A stretch of DNA of 42,340 nucleotides from Candidatus Roizmanbacteria bacterium GW2011_GWA2_35_19 (GTDB taxonomy: Bacteria; Patescibacteriota; Microgenomatia; UBA1406; GWC2-37-13). The notes below the pieces were generated by a model that saw only the letters and a list, made by a program, of their open reading frames with translations, was not told the origin of the DNA and did no database searches. A program made the translations under genes and the position numbers. Shown in pieces: positions 1-7,565 of this stretch (position 1 is the stretch's first letter; the number at the start of each line of letters is the position of its first letter). The stretch lies in contig LBQC01000003.1 in NCBI GenBank assembly GCA_000990565.1, forward strand, positions 17,251-59,590, in the 5' to 3' direction.

Positions 1-46
1 GTAACGGCCTTTGGCCTGGATTTCTCGCTAACGCTCGAAATGACGA
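1..46. repeat. Partial dispersed repeat at window edge
   Basis: The first bases combine an 'acggcctttggcct' segment with 'ggatttctcgctaacgctcg' and 'aaatgacg'. The same modules recur at 2248-2342, inside recJ (1604-1646) and at 28678-28787, so this is the cut-off end of a dispersed intergenic repeat. Confidence 0.6.
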
Positions 47-130
47 TGGTGTTTTTGTTTTTAAATAATTAAAGCCTTTTAGGCTTGAAATTTCATACCA
101 GCACCTTTGGTGGTAGTTGATTGTCTAAAC

Positions 131-202
131 ATGAAGGTAAATACTTATCAACTCATTACTCATCTTAATCTCTTTATTGAGGTTAGGACGCGGTGTGGTT
201 GA
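131..202 (+). other. Candidate 23-codon leader ORF
   Basis: An ATG at 131 opens a 23-codon frame ending VRTRCG and a TGA at 200-202. Its last codons (AGG ACG CGG TGT GGT TGA) lie on the 5' arm of a helix (190-200 with 221-231) that would compete with the terminator at 226-241. Ribosome position on this ORF could therefore decide which hairpin forms. No convincing -10 box or Shine-Dalgarno sequence precedes it, so translation is uncertain and it may be a chance ORF in a structured leader. Confidence 0.3.
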
Positions 203-231
203 TAGACTTAATTGTAAATTAACCACCCCGC
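190..231 (+). promoter_or_regulatory. Putative antiterminator helix
   Basis: Bases 190-200 (gcggtgtggtt) can pair with 221-231 (aaccaccccgc) at 10 of 11 positions, with one T-C mismatch. The 3' arm shares 226-231 with the terminator stem, so the two folds exclude each other. This is the arrangement of a transcription attenuator; a ligand or ribosome trigger is not evident. Confidence 0.35.
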
Positions 232-247
232 AACAGCGGGGCTTTTT
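226..247 (+). terminator. Rho-independent terminator
   Basis: The stem CCCCGC (226-231) / GCGGGG (236-241) has an AACA loop and is followed by CTTTTT. It ends only a few bases before the ATG at 254, which suits a regulated terminator in a leader better than one ending an upstream gene. Confidence 0.75.
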
Positions 248-253
248 AATTAT

Positions 254-502
254 ATGGAAAAAAAAGACCCTAATTATTGTCATGATCCTGAATTACGGAG
301 CGCAGCCAAATCATTAGGTGTGTTTGGTTGGGCGCTTCACACAGCATTATCTATAGGAGAAGGAGCATATAACAGTCTTGATAAAGCGTTTGATTTTCTA
401 GCTAGACAGGCAGAAAAGAGAAGACAAAATAAATTAAATCAACCAAAGAAACGATTAAGTAAAAGAGAAAAAAAAGAAATTTTAAGAAGGCACGGACAGT
501 AG
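254..502 (+). CDS. Small basic protein of unknown function
   Basis: I do not recognise this 82-residue protein. It has a mildly hydrophobic stretch at about residues 21-45 (LGVFGWALHTALSIGEGAY), followed by a strongly basic, probably helical tail rich in Lys, Arg and Gln. No signal peptide or clear membrane helix is visible. The start lies directly behind a terminator hairpin with no Shine-Dalgarno sequence, so expression would need read-through or antitermination. The 3' end overlaps the convergent recJ by 21 bases. The basic tail suggests contact with nucleic acid or membrane, but this is only inference, and the ORF could be spurious. Confidence 0.45.
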   Translation: MEKKDPNYCHDPELRSAAKSLGVFGWALHTALSIGEGAYNSLDKAFDFLARQAEKRRQNKLNQPKKRLSKREKKEILRRHGQ

Positions 503-2233
503 TTTTCCAATTAGCTTTTCATTTCCATTCCATCTATTTATTTCTAGATTGTAGATGATCTTAATCTCACTTCCCCGAGATAGGTCTTTAAATTTATCGG
601 CTTGGTTGAAGGCGAGGAATTCAATAGAGGTTTGGTTATGGGTTAATTGGTTATTTGGATCACGAATAAATAATTTCAGATGTTTTTGGGTTTTGCCAAG
701 AAGCGATGCGCCGATCAAAATTCCCTCAGAATAAAAGGTCGGCTTAGGATTTCCGATACCAAAGGGCTCAAGCGACTCTAGAGATTTAACTATCTCAATA
801 TTAATTTTTGAAATCGGTATTTTTATATCTGCCTCGATTTTTCTTTCAAGATCTTTATCTTTAATTAACTTATCCGCTAGATTGGATGCGGTCGCATTGA
901 AACTAGAAAGTTTATCTTTTGTAATTGTAAAGCCGGAAGCAGCGGCATGACCACCGACGTCAACAAGATGCTTTTTAAGACTACGGAGAAATTCGGTAAT
1001 ATGAAATCCGGGGATAGAGCGGGCCGATCCTTTATAATCATCTCCACTTTTAGTAAGTACAATCGTTGGTCGGTAATACTCCTCGGCGATTTTTGAAGCA
1101 ATCAAACCAATTATCCCTTCATTCCAATGATCGGAAGTAAGAATAATAATTTTTTCTTTGATTTCACCCCCGAGGTGTTTATCATATTTCGTTTTAGTCA
1201 CACCTCGGGGGTGTGCTTTAGCAAGTATTTCTTTCGCTTCCTTAACTGATTTTTCGACGAGCTCTTGGCGCTCAATATTGATGTTTCCTATTTTTTGAGC
1301 TAGCTCGTAAGCTTTTTTTTCATCGTTAGTGCAAAGAAGGCGGAGGGCTTCAATTGCATGACTCAATCTTCCGATTGCATTAATCCGTGGAGCAATCATA
1401 AAACCGATTTCATATGGAGTAATTTTTTTTCCTTCTATCCCTGATTGTTTAATAATGTGTTTGATTCCGAATCTTTTAACCTTGTGGAATGCCTCAAGCC
1501 CATACTTTACGACTGAGCGGGAAGTACCGGTCAAGGGGACAAGGTCGGCGACAGTACCGATTGAAGCCAAAGCTAAGTAATCAATTTCAAAATTATGTTT
1601 TAACGCTTCGCTAGATTTCTCGCTTGTCAAACTGGCTCGAAATGACACATAAATTTCCTTTGAGAAAAAGTATGAAACGCCGGAGCCGGAAAGGGCGGGG
1701 AGATGGAAAACCGCATCAGCCTTAGGAATTTTATCTCCTTTAAGATGATGATCAGTAATAATAACCTTAATCCCTTTCTTTTTGGCATATTCAACTTCCT
1801 TTACTTTTGTTATTCCATGATCGACACTTATTATTAAAGCGGGATCAAATTGTTTTATACAATTATCAATTCCGGTCATTGAAAATCCATATCCTTCTTT
1901 TTTCCGGTCGGGGACATATGGCATGACGCGAAATCCCAAAAGATGAAGAGTTTCCCAGAGAATCGCTCCCCCTGTTATTCCATCGGCATCATAGTCGGTA
2001 TAGACAACAGTCATTTGTTCGTTTTTTTTAACCTCTTTAAGTATTTTGATTACTTCGATTAATCGAAGTCGATATTTTTTGTCAAAATCAGAAAGACCTA
2101 TATCAAGGGGAGATTTGGGATTCAAAAAATCATCAATGTTTTTTATTTTACGACTGGAGAGGATGAGCTTAAGTAAAGTCTTTTGATCTAAAGTATCAGC
2201 TGGTTCGACTTCACATTTGAATAATGTTTTCAT
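482..2233 (-). CDS. recJ: Single-stranded-DNA-specific exonuclease RecJ
   Basis: RecJ degrades single-stranded DNA 5'-3' in recombination and mismatch repair. The DHH phosphoesterase core is intact: DYDADG (residues 80-85), VDHG (137-140) and DHH (161-163). These are followed by the DHHA1 part with PRINAIGRL (282-290), a VGGHAAASGF motif, and a C-terminal OB-like domain with GIGNPKP. The length of 583 is normal. Two stretches look inserted. Residues about 196-211 are encoded by a copy of the dispersed repeat (1604-1646). Residues about 341-357 are encoded by a perfect 14-base inverted repeat with its loop (1165-1213). Neither breaks the frame nor hits a catalytic motif. The gene converges on the small ORF at 254-502. 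Confidence 0.95.
   Translation of the reverse strand: MKTLFKCEVEPADTLDQKTLLKLILSSRKIKNIDDFLNPKSPLDIGLSDFDKKYRLRLIEVIKILKEVKKNEQMTVVYTDYDADGITGGAILWETLHLLGFRVMPYVPDRKKEGYGFSMTGIDNCIKQFDPALIISVDHGITKVKEVEYAKKKGIKVIITDHHLKGDKIPKADAVFHLPALSGSGVSYFFSKEIYVSFRASLTSEKSSEALKHNFEIDYLALASIGTVADLVPLTGTSRSVVKYGLEAFHKVKRFGIKHIIKQSGIEGKKITPYEIGFMIAPRINAIGRLSHAIEALRLLCTNDEKKAYELAQKIGNINIERQELVEKSVKEAKEILAKAHPRGVTKTKYDKHLGGEIKEKIIILTSDHWNEGIIGLIASKIAEEYYRPTIVLTKSGDDYKGSARSIPGFHITEFLRSLKKHLVDVGGHAAASGFTITKDKLSSFNATASNLADKLIKDKDLERKIEADIKIPISKINIEIVKSLESLEPFGIGNPKPTFYSEGILIGASLLGKTQKHLKLFIRDPNNQLTHNQTSIEFLAFNQADKFKDLSRGSEIKIIYNLEINRWNGNEKLIGKLLSVPS
1165..1213. repeat. Inverted repeat inside recJ
   Basis: The arm CACCCCCGAGGTGT (1165-1178) is perfectly complementary to 1200-1213, with a 21-base loop. 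It is far more GC-rich than the surrounding gene, and it encodes the AHPRGVTKTKYDKHLGG stretch of RecJ, between the DHH core and the DHHA1 region. Confidence 0.8.
1604..1646 (-). repeat. Dispersed repeat copy inside recJ
   Basis: Read on the minus strand, this segment begins GTCATTTCGAG and ends GAAATCTAGCGAAGCG. Both ends match the intergenic repeats at 2248-2294 and 28678-28725. Here it is translated in frame as roughly VSFRASLTSEKSSEA. Confidence 0.75.
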
Positions 2234-2247
2234 TTAAGTTTGTGCTT

Positions 2248-2342
2248 GTCATTCTGAGCCCCGACTAAGTCGGGGCGAAGAATCTAGCGAAGCGAATTAA
2301 AACGGCCTTTGGCCTAGATCCTTCACTTCGTTCAGGATGACA
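2248..2342. repeat. Composite dispersed repeat
   Basis: Between recJ and rmuC lies GTCATTCTGAG, then a palindrome (ccccgactaagtcgggg), GAATCTAGCGAAGCG, then acggcctttggcctagatcc, ending in cttcgttcaggatgac. The outer ends (GTCAT... and ...ATGAC) are inverted copies. Related copies occur at 1-46, 1604-1646 and 28678-28787. Confidence 0.75.
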
Positions 2343-2351
2343 AAGGTTAGA

Positions 2352-3092
2352 TCATTCTAGCACTTTTTCCTGTTTATCAGATAGTAAATTTGTCTGATAA
2401 TCTTTTTTGATTGCACTAAGCAAAGTGATCACCTGCTTTGCCTTCTCCTCAATTTTCTGACCCTCGAAAGACATCAGGATAGCCTTTATATATGCGTAAA
2501 AACTCATCGGCGAGACAGGCAGTACCATATGTGATCCAGCATAATCAAATATTTCATCAGTGCTTATTATCTCGTAATATACATTTTCAGAAGGGATATA
2601 CATAAGGGCGTAGTCAACAGTTTTTTCGTCGGGAAGAATATATTTTTTGGCAATATCTGAAATATGTTTTTTTACATCGGAAACAAATAACTTCTTATAA
2701 TCAATTTTTTCTTTTGGATCATCAGCTTTTAAATACTTTTTGAAATTCTCAAGCGGAAATTTAGAGTCAATCGGGATCATACCATTTGAGGTTACAATGA
2801 CTGCGTCGACTTTCTCTCCATTTTTAAATGTGTATTGAAGCTTATATGAGTCTTTGGGAAAATATTGCTTCAATAAATCTTGGGCAATTACGTATGCGGC
2901 CTTATCCAACCTAGTGTTGAAAGTATTCATCTGAGTAGATAATCTCTCGTCATTTGCAGTATTTGAAGTCTTAAGCCACTCAACCAATTCACTTGAAATT
3001 TTACTCTTTTCCTCAAGGCGGTTTAGCCAAAAGCGAATTATCATCAACGTAACTATAAAAAAAGAAATAGCAACAATTAAGGTAAGAGTCAT
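2352..3092 (-). CDS. rmuC: RmuC-type DNA recombination protein, short form
   Basis: RmuC proteins are membrane-anchored and have a nuclease-like fold linked to limiting DNA inversions. This copy has an N-terminal membrane helix (about residues 2-20), a short coiled region (about 25-70), then the RmuC domain. The family pattern is visible as VDAVI...IDSKFPLENF (about 93-118), KKHISDIAKKY and YALMYIPSE. At 246 residues it is about half the length of E. coli RmuC and lacks most of the coiled coil and C-terminus. A TATAAT box (3099-3104) lies 6 bases before the ATG, which supports this start and a leaderless transcript. It is separated from recJ by a repeat. Confidence 0.9.
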   Translation of the reverse strand: MTLTLIVAISFFIVTLMIIRFWLNRLEEKSKISSELVEWLKTSNTANDERLSTQMNTFNTRLDKAAYVIAQDLLKQYFPKDSYKLQYTFKNGEKVDAVIVTSNGMIPIDSKFPLENFKKYLKADDPKEKIDYKKLFVSDVKKHISDIAKKYILPDEKTVDYALMYIPSENVYYEIISTDEIFDYAGSHMVLPVSPMSFYAYIKAILMSFEGQKIEEKAKQVITLLSAIKKDYQTNLLSDKQEKVLE

Positions 3093-3098
3093 GAAGAT

Positions 3099-3104
3099 AT
3101 TATA
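3099..3104 (-). promoter_or_regulatory. -10 box for rmuC
   Basis: There is a perfect TATAAT on the minus strand, 6 bases upstream of the rmuC ATG at 3092. No good -35 box is visible 16-18 bases further upstream. The spacing would put the transcription start at or next to the start codon. Confidence 0.55.
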
Positions 3105-3146
3105 CTTAGAAAATTGATCTAATTAACCTAATTATTCTAATTGATC

Positions 3147-3172
3147 TAAATAAAACCCAATGACTAATTGGG
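3147..3172 (-). terminator. Terminator after the nusA-infB operon
   Basis: On the minus strand the stem CCCAAT / ATTGGG (3167-3172 with 3156-3161) has a 5-base loop and is followed by TTTTATTT. It lies downstream of the DHH gene and before the rmuC -10 box, so it likely ends the DUF4012-rplY-nusA-infB-DHH transcript. Confidence 0.6.
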
Positions 3173-3196
3173 ATTTGGAAATTTTTTGGTTAATTA

Positions 3197-3214
3197 CTTG
3201 CTTGCGCAAGCAAG
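3197..3214. repeat. 18-bp perfect palindrome
   Basis: CTTGCTTGCGCAAGCAAG reads the same on both strands. It sits between the DHH gene stop and the terminator and belongs to the same type of short palindromes as those at 16906, 20059 and 26679. Confidence 0.7.
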
Positions 3215-3236
3215 GGTCAATTAGAAATTAGTAATT

Positions 3237-4193
3237 TTATATGAGTCCGCCGTTTTTGAAGATTTTTGGTTTAAGCCAATCGGAAGGACTTTTTTGCTCA
3301 AACCCCTGTTGAGAGGGTTGCTTTTCCTGTTCAACTTTTTCAATCGGGGTGATAGGTTGTGATTCAATCGCTCCCGAAAAACTCATTTTCGGCGCCTGAG
3401 CTTGAGGCCTATTCTGTGAAAGTACCCGTTGATTGACTACGGGTGGGGCAGGCTTTTTAATAATTTTTTTTATTGCGCCGTGTCTTAACAAAGTGGCTAT
3501 ATTTTCGAAAGTGTCAGCATTTACAGAATATGAAGTGAAGTTATTAGTTGATGCAGCGATCCCTGAGTAGAGATTGGTCGCCATATCTTTATCTATTTCG
3601 ATTTTAAGATCTTCTAAAATTGAAAGAATTAGCTCTGAAACTGATGAAATAGTCTTATTAACAAAGTTTACTGTCCCAAAAAATGCATTAGTTAGATGTC
3701 TATCGATATTAATTATATCGTGACCGGTGAATTGATGCTGATTTTCTGTATAAATTGTTCCAAGACTATTTAAAGTAGGCGAGTCTACAACAATGATAAA
3801 GTCTACTGTTCCGCCGGTATATGAGTAATTTACCGCCTGAGGATCGAGTTTTGAAAACCCAGGTCGCGGGGTGATTACAAGATTAAAGTTTTCACCTTGG
3901 ATATTGTAATCAACCTTGTCAATTGAGCCGTCTGAATATGGAAATGAGATCATTAAGCTATCTCCTCCTGCCCCAATATTATTTTGGATTTTGTCAGCGG
4001 CAGTCATATCGGACACCGGCTTAGATGAGGAAGCAATGGATACATTTTTACCCATTTTAGTCAAACCTAAATAGAGTGAAGTTGAAGCGGCGATTGCATC
4101 AGTTGTTGGATTGTTTGGAAGTACAATTACCCCAGACACGCCTTTGTTTAGAACTTCATGAATTCGAGCCAATGTATTGTGGTTGTTATCCAT
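3237..4193 (-). CDS. DHH-family (NrnA-like) protein with degenerate active site
   Basis: The fold follows DHH/DHHA1 oligoribonucleases of the NrnA type, which often sit next to infB. Here the position is nusA-infB-DHH, with 4 bases between the infB stop and this start. The motifs are recognisable but altered. Motif I is NPTTDAIAAS (about residues 27-36) instead of the usual DPDAIGS. Motif II VDSP keeps its Asp. The DHH triad reads IDRH. The later TGxxxDTG motif is YSGIAASTNNF. Several metal ligands are therefore missing and hydrolysis is doubtful. The last ~75 residues are Pro/Gln-rich and likely disordered, ending in a PSDWLKPKIFKNGG motif. It may be a structural or RNA-binding remnant. Confidence 0.75.
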   Translation of the reverse strand: MDNNHNTLARIHEVLNKGVSGVIVLPNNPTTDAIAASTSLYLGLTKMGKNVSIASSSKPVSDMTAADKIQNNIGAGGDSLMISFPYSDGSIDKVDYNIQGENFNLVITPRPGFSKLDPQAVNYSYTGGTVDFIIVVDSPTLNSLGTIYTENQHQFTGHDIINIDRHLTNAFFGTVNFVNKTISSVSELILSILEDLKIEIDKDMATNLYSGIAASTNNFTSYSVNADTFENIATLLRHGAIKKIIKKPAPPVVNQRVLSQNRPQAQAPKMSFSGAIESQPITPIEKVEQEKQPSQQGFEQKSPSDWLKPKIFKNGGLI

Positions 4194-4197
4194 AATT

Positions 4198-5652
4198 CTA
4201 TAGGATAGATTTTACCATATCACCTATAGTAATGTCAAGTGGTGGAGAAAAGAGCATTCCGGCCTCTGACCCTTTTTTGACTTCTGAGATTTCCTTTGCC
4301 CTTATTTTGAGCGAAATTAGCTTCGTCTTTCCATATGGCTTTTCGTTTCTAAAGACCTCAATGGAATCGCCTAGATTGATTTTTCCCTTAGTAATTTTGA
4401 CGCCATATATAGTTTCCTTTTCAATTATAAATGTTGCAAGAACCTTGGCCTCACCTTTAAGGTTTTTTTCTTTTTCCTCTTTTTCTTTCAGTAAATCGGC
4501 AACTTCGATTAGTTCATCGAGGAGTTCATAAATTATATTATAGGTTTTAATAATAACCTTTTCCTGCTTAGCTAAATTGCGAGCTTCAGAGGAGGGAACT
4601 GTTGCAAATCCAATAATAATAGACTTGGTCGTTTTAGCCAAAAATATATCTGATTTATTAATTTCTCCAACGGCGTCAAGGACAAGATCGACGTTTTTAT
4701 TTTTTGAAAGTGATAGTTTAATTGCCTCAAGACTTCCATTGGAATCAGCCTTAATTATCAGAGATAATTTTTTTTCTAGAGACGGCATTTTAAGCATATC
4801 TTCGAGATTAATCATTTTAAGCGTCGAGTTTGAAGCCTCAGGCCCTTTACTTACTACTTCAATTTTTTTATCTGTAACTATTGCTCCAACCTCAGGCATA
4901 CCTTCAAATCCGCTCATTTCAAAAGGCATAGAAGGAATGACTCGGGGGATATCAAGGCCTAAATCATTAAATAGCGATCTTACCTTGATTTTTTTATCTT
5001 GACAGTATAAAACATCACCAACTTTTATAGAGCCATCTTTAATTATTAGGGATGGCATAATACCACGACGATCTTTTTTAGTTTCAATAATAAAAGCTTG
5101 AGGTGAATTTGATTCTTCGTATTCAAGTTTTAAATCAGAAACTATGAAAAGAATAGTTTCAAGAAGCTCTTTTATCCCTTTTCCGGTCTTAGCAGAAACT
5201 TCAGCGACTGGCACATTTCCACCTTTACTTTCAACTTGCACCTCATGCTTTAACAAGTCATTTTTTACCTTTTCGACATTTGTTTCGGGCAAGTCTATTT
5301 TATTAATAACGACGATAAAGGGAATACTGGCTGCTTTTATGTGTGATATGGATTCAATAGTCTGTGGCATTAAGGAGTCTTTTCCGTCTATAAGTAAAAG
5401 AGCGATATCGGCGATGTTGGCACCCCTTGCTCTTAGGCGTGAAAAAGCCTCATGCCCTGGGGTATCTATAAATGTGATTTTATTAGTTTTATATTCTTTA
5501 AAGTCGGTGGTTATTTCATATGCTCCAATCTTCTGGGTGATTCCGCCGTGTTCTTTCGAAGCAATACTGCTTTTACGGATATAGTCAAGTAGGGTAGTCT
5601 TACCATGGTCAACGTGACCTAAGATTGTTACAATTGGGGGACGGGTTTTCAT
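4198..5652 (-). CDS. infB: Translation initiation factor IF-2 (short form)
   Basis: IF-2 is the GTPase that places initiator tRNA on the ribosome. All G motifs are present: GHVDHGKT (residues 12-19), DTPGH, NKID and SAKTG. The switch I region has GGITQKIGAYEI. Domains II, III and the tRNA-binding C-terminal domain follow, ending in LDITIGDMVKSIL. At 484 residues it begins almost at the G domain and lacks the long N-terminal domains of E. coli IF-2 (890 residues). It follows nusA and precedes the DHH gene, the usual order of this operon in bacteria. Confidence 0.97.
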   Translation of the reverse strand: MKTRPPIVTILGHVDHGKTTLLDYIRKSSIASKEHGGITQKIGAYEITTDFKEYKTNKITFIDTPGHEAFSRLRARGANIADIALLLIDGKDSLMPQTIESISHIKAASIPFIVVINKIDLPETNVEKVKNDLLKHEVQVESKGGNVPVAEVSAKTGKGIKELLETILFIVSDLKLEYEESNSPQAFIIETKKDRRGIMPSLIIKDGSIKVGDVLYCQDKKIKVRSLFNDLGLDIPRVIPSMPFEMSGFEGMPEVGAIVTDKKIEVVSKGPEASNSTLKMINLEDMLKMPSLEKKLSLIIKADSNGSLEAIKLSLSKNKNVDLVLDAVGEINKSDIFLAKTTKSIIIGFATVPSSEARNLAKQEKVIIKTYNIIYELLDELIEVADLLKEKEEKEKNLKGEAKVLATFIIEKETIYGVKITKGKINLGDSIEVFRNEKPYGKTKLISLKIRAKEISEVKKGSEAGMLFSPPLDITIGDMVKSIL

Positions 5653-5780
5653 ATAATTAGCATATTATAAATCATTTGACGGTGGCTAATAGAGGATAGG
5701 TGATAGGTATAGAAGATTGAAAATAGAGGATAGAAAATCCACCTTCAAACCTCTATCCTCAATAAACTATCATCCACGGT

Positions 5781-6821
5781 CTATTTACTATCGTCTACAT
5801 TTTCTGTTACTTTGTTTTCAGAAGCGATTACAGGCGCAACTACAGCTTCAACTGTTTTCTCTGATTCTTTGGATTTAGTTTGGACTATATCTATTTCAAA
5901 CTCTGTCAATCTTGAGGCTAGGTTAACATTTATTCCTCCTCGACCTATGGCAAGAGGAGCCTCTTTTTCATCAACTGTTACTTTCGCCCGCTTTGTTTTC
6001 TCGTCTATCTCGACTTCCGTAATTTTAGCCGGAGATAAAGCCGCAATTAAAAAAAGTTTTTGATCAGCATTCCACTGGATAATATCAATTTTTTCCTGGC
6101 CACCAAGTTCATCAGTCACAGTCTGAACACGTACTCCTTTTTGTCCTACGCAAGCCCCAACTGGATCAACTCCACCAGTTGTTGTTGTCACCGCAATCTT
6201 TGATCTCTCTCCAGGCTCGCGGACGACTTTTTTTATTTCAACAGTGTTATTTGAGATTTCAGGAACTTCTCGCTTAAAAAGTTCCTCAATTAACCGAGGG
6301 TCAGCTCTTGAAATAATAATCCTAGGGTTTCCAAACTTATCTTGAGAAATTTCCTTTAAATAGACGAGTATATTATCATTAACTTGATATTGCTCGTTTC
6401 TGATCTGCTCTTCTTTAGGAAGGATGGCTTCGGTTTTTCCGATATCAACATAAGCGTTAAACCCGTCATATCTAATTACTCTACCCTTAAGAAGCGAGCC
6501 AATTTGAGATTGATAGTGGACTGCAACGGTCTTTTTTTCTGCCTCTCTTATTTTTTGCAAAATTACTTGTTTAGCTGTTTGGGCGGCGATTCTGCCAAAT
6601 CCAGGAGGCGTGATATCAACTTCATTTTTTAGTATTTTAGTTTCTCCAGTTTCTTTACTGACTTTTGCGGTCAGCTCTGATTCCATTTCTTTAGGATATT
6701 CTCTTTTGTAGGCAGCAACGATCGCTGCTTCAATCGAAGATAGGACGTCTTCAGGCGAAATTCCTCTCTCAGTTGCCACCTGATTTAAAGCTAATAAAAA
6801 CTCAGTTTTTATGATTGTCAT
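5781..6821 (-). CDS. nusA: Transcription termination/antitermination protein NusA
   Basis: NusA binds RNA polymerase and nascent RNA and controls pausing, termination and antitermination. The N-terminal domain (residues 1-100, with AAIVAAYKREYP), an S1 domain (about 105-170, GRVIRYDGFNAYVDIG) and two KH domains are visible. KH1 has VGACVGQKGVRVQTVTDELGG and KH2 has AIGRGGINVNLASRL. The acidic repeats of E. coli NusA are absent, as in most bacteria. A TAAAAT box (6829-6834) preceded by TG lies 7 bases before the ATG, so an internal leaderless promoter is likely in addition to read-through from rplY. An AT-rich gap of about 130 bases separates it from infB. Confidence 0.96.
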   Translation of the reverse strand: MTIIKTEFLLALNQVATERGISPEDVLSSIEAAIVAAYKREYPKEMESELTAKVSKETGETKILKNEVDITPPGFGRIAAQTAKQVILQKIREAEKKTVAVHYQSQIGSLLKGRVIRYDGFNAYVDIGKTEAILPKEEQIRNEQYQVNDNILVYLKEISQDKFGNPRIIISRADPRLIEELFKREVPEISNNTVEIKKVVREPGERSKIAVTTTTGGVDPVGACVGQKGVRVQTVTDELGGQEKIDIIQWNADQKLFLIAALSPAKITEVEIDEKTKRAKVTVDEKEAPLAIGRGGINVNLASRLTEFEIDIVQTKSKESEKTVEAVVAPVIASENKVTENVDDSK

Positions 6822-6828
6822 AAGGTTA

Positions 6829-6834
6829 ATTTTA
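6829..6834 (-). promoter_or_regulatory. Extended -10 box for nusA
   Basis: On the minus strand TGT-TAAAAT ends 7 bases before the nusA ATG. No -35 box is evident, but the TGn extension can replace it. Confidence 0.45.
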
Positions 6835-6842
6835 ACACAACT

Positions 6843-7565
6843 TTACTTTTTTGATTGAGCCTTGTCTCCCGGGTTTTCAGCCTTAGTATCAGCCGGTTTA
6901 GCATCAGCCGGTTTCTCGGAAGCTTTTTCGGCACCTTCGCCTTCTACTTCCTTTTCCGTCTCAGTTAGAACTTCGGTTGCGGCGGCTGTCGTGTCCGGAG
7001 TGACGCTCTCTTCCTTATGAGCAATTACTGAGATAACAACCTTGTCAACAGGAGTTTTAAATTCATAAGAATCAGATTTTATAAGATCAGACACTTTAAT
7101 TTCTTGGCCGAGCTCTTTAATTGCAGAAATATCTACCTCAATCGCTTGTGGGATATCGCTTGGTAACGCCTCAACAAGCAAGGTCTTAGATTGGGTCAAT
7201 AGCACCCCGCCAAGTTGTGAAACGGCAAGCGATACTCCAACCACCAAAACTGGGACTTCAGTTATCACCTTCTTTGTTAAATCGATTTTTCTGAAATCTG
7301 CGTGCAAGACATTATCTTTTACAGGATGTCTTTGTAGGTATTTAATGAGAGTGGGTATCTCGGATTTATCTAATTTCAGGTGCACAACTCCAGTTTCACG
7401 GGCTATTTTGTAAGTCTTGATAAAGTCTTTCAAGTTCACGCTTATCGAGGTAGATTTAAAATCAGGCCCGTAAACGTTTGCTGGAAGGATTCCACTTTTC
7501 CTCAATTGATTTAATTTTTTACCGAAAACATCCCTTTTTGCGACCTCAAGAGTAAGTTTTTTCAT
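6843..7565 (-). CDS. rplY: 50S ribosomal protein L25 (Ctc/TL5 type)
   Basis: L25 binds 5S rRNA in the large ribosomal subunit. The N-terminal 5S-binding domain spans about residues 1-95 (GKKLNQLRKSGILPANVYG near the start). The beta-rich TL5/Ctc C-terminal domain spans about 96-190. The last ~50 residues are a low-complexity tail of Ala, Glu, Lys and Asp. The ATG overlaps the stop codon region of the DUF4012 gene by 4 bases, so the two are translationally coupled. The length of 240 is usual for the Ctc type. Confidence 0.95.
   Translation of the reverse strand: MKKLTLEVAKRDVFGKKLNQLRKSGILPANVYGPDFKSTSISVNLKDFIKTYKIARETGVVHLKLDKSEIPTLIKYLQRHPVKDNVLHADFRKIDLTKKVITEVPVLVVGVSLAVSQLGGVLLTQSKTLLVEALPSDIPQAIEVDISAIKELGQEIKVSDLIKSDSYEFKTPVDKVVISVIAHKEESVTPDTTAAATEVLTETEKEVEGEGAEKASEKPADAKPADTKAENPGDKAQSKK

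Noticed and set aside
60-250. T-box, tmRNA or other known RNA at the window start
   Set aside because: The segment 'ggacgcggt' recalls known RNAs, but the T-box core, the tmRNA tag and acceptor parts are all missing.
877-1101. ORF inside recJ on the same strand
   Set aside because: It lies in another frame of a strongly supported gene and has no protein-like pattern.
4232-5584. Three plus-strand ORFs opposite infB
   Set aside because: They are Ser/Leu-rich antisense shadows of a conserved gene.
5653-5780. Repeats of 'gaggatag' between nusA and infB as a direct-repeat array
   Set aside because: The copies are short, irregular and partly inverted; no consistent unit or spacer is present, and there is no CRISPR-like order.
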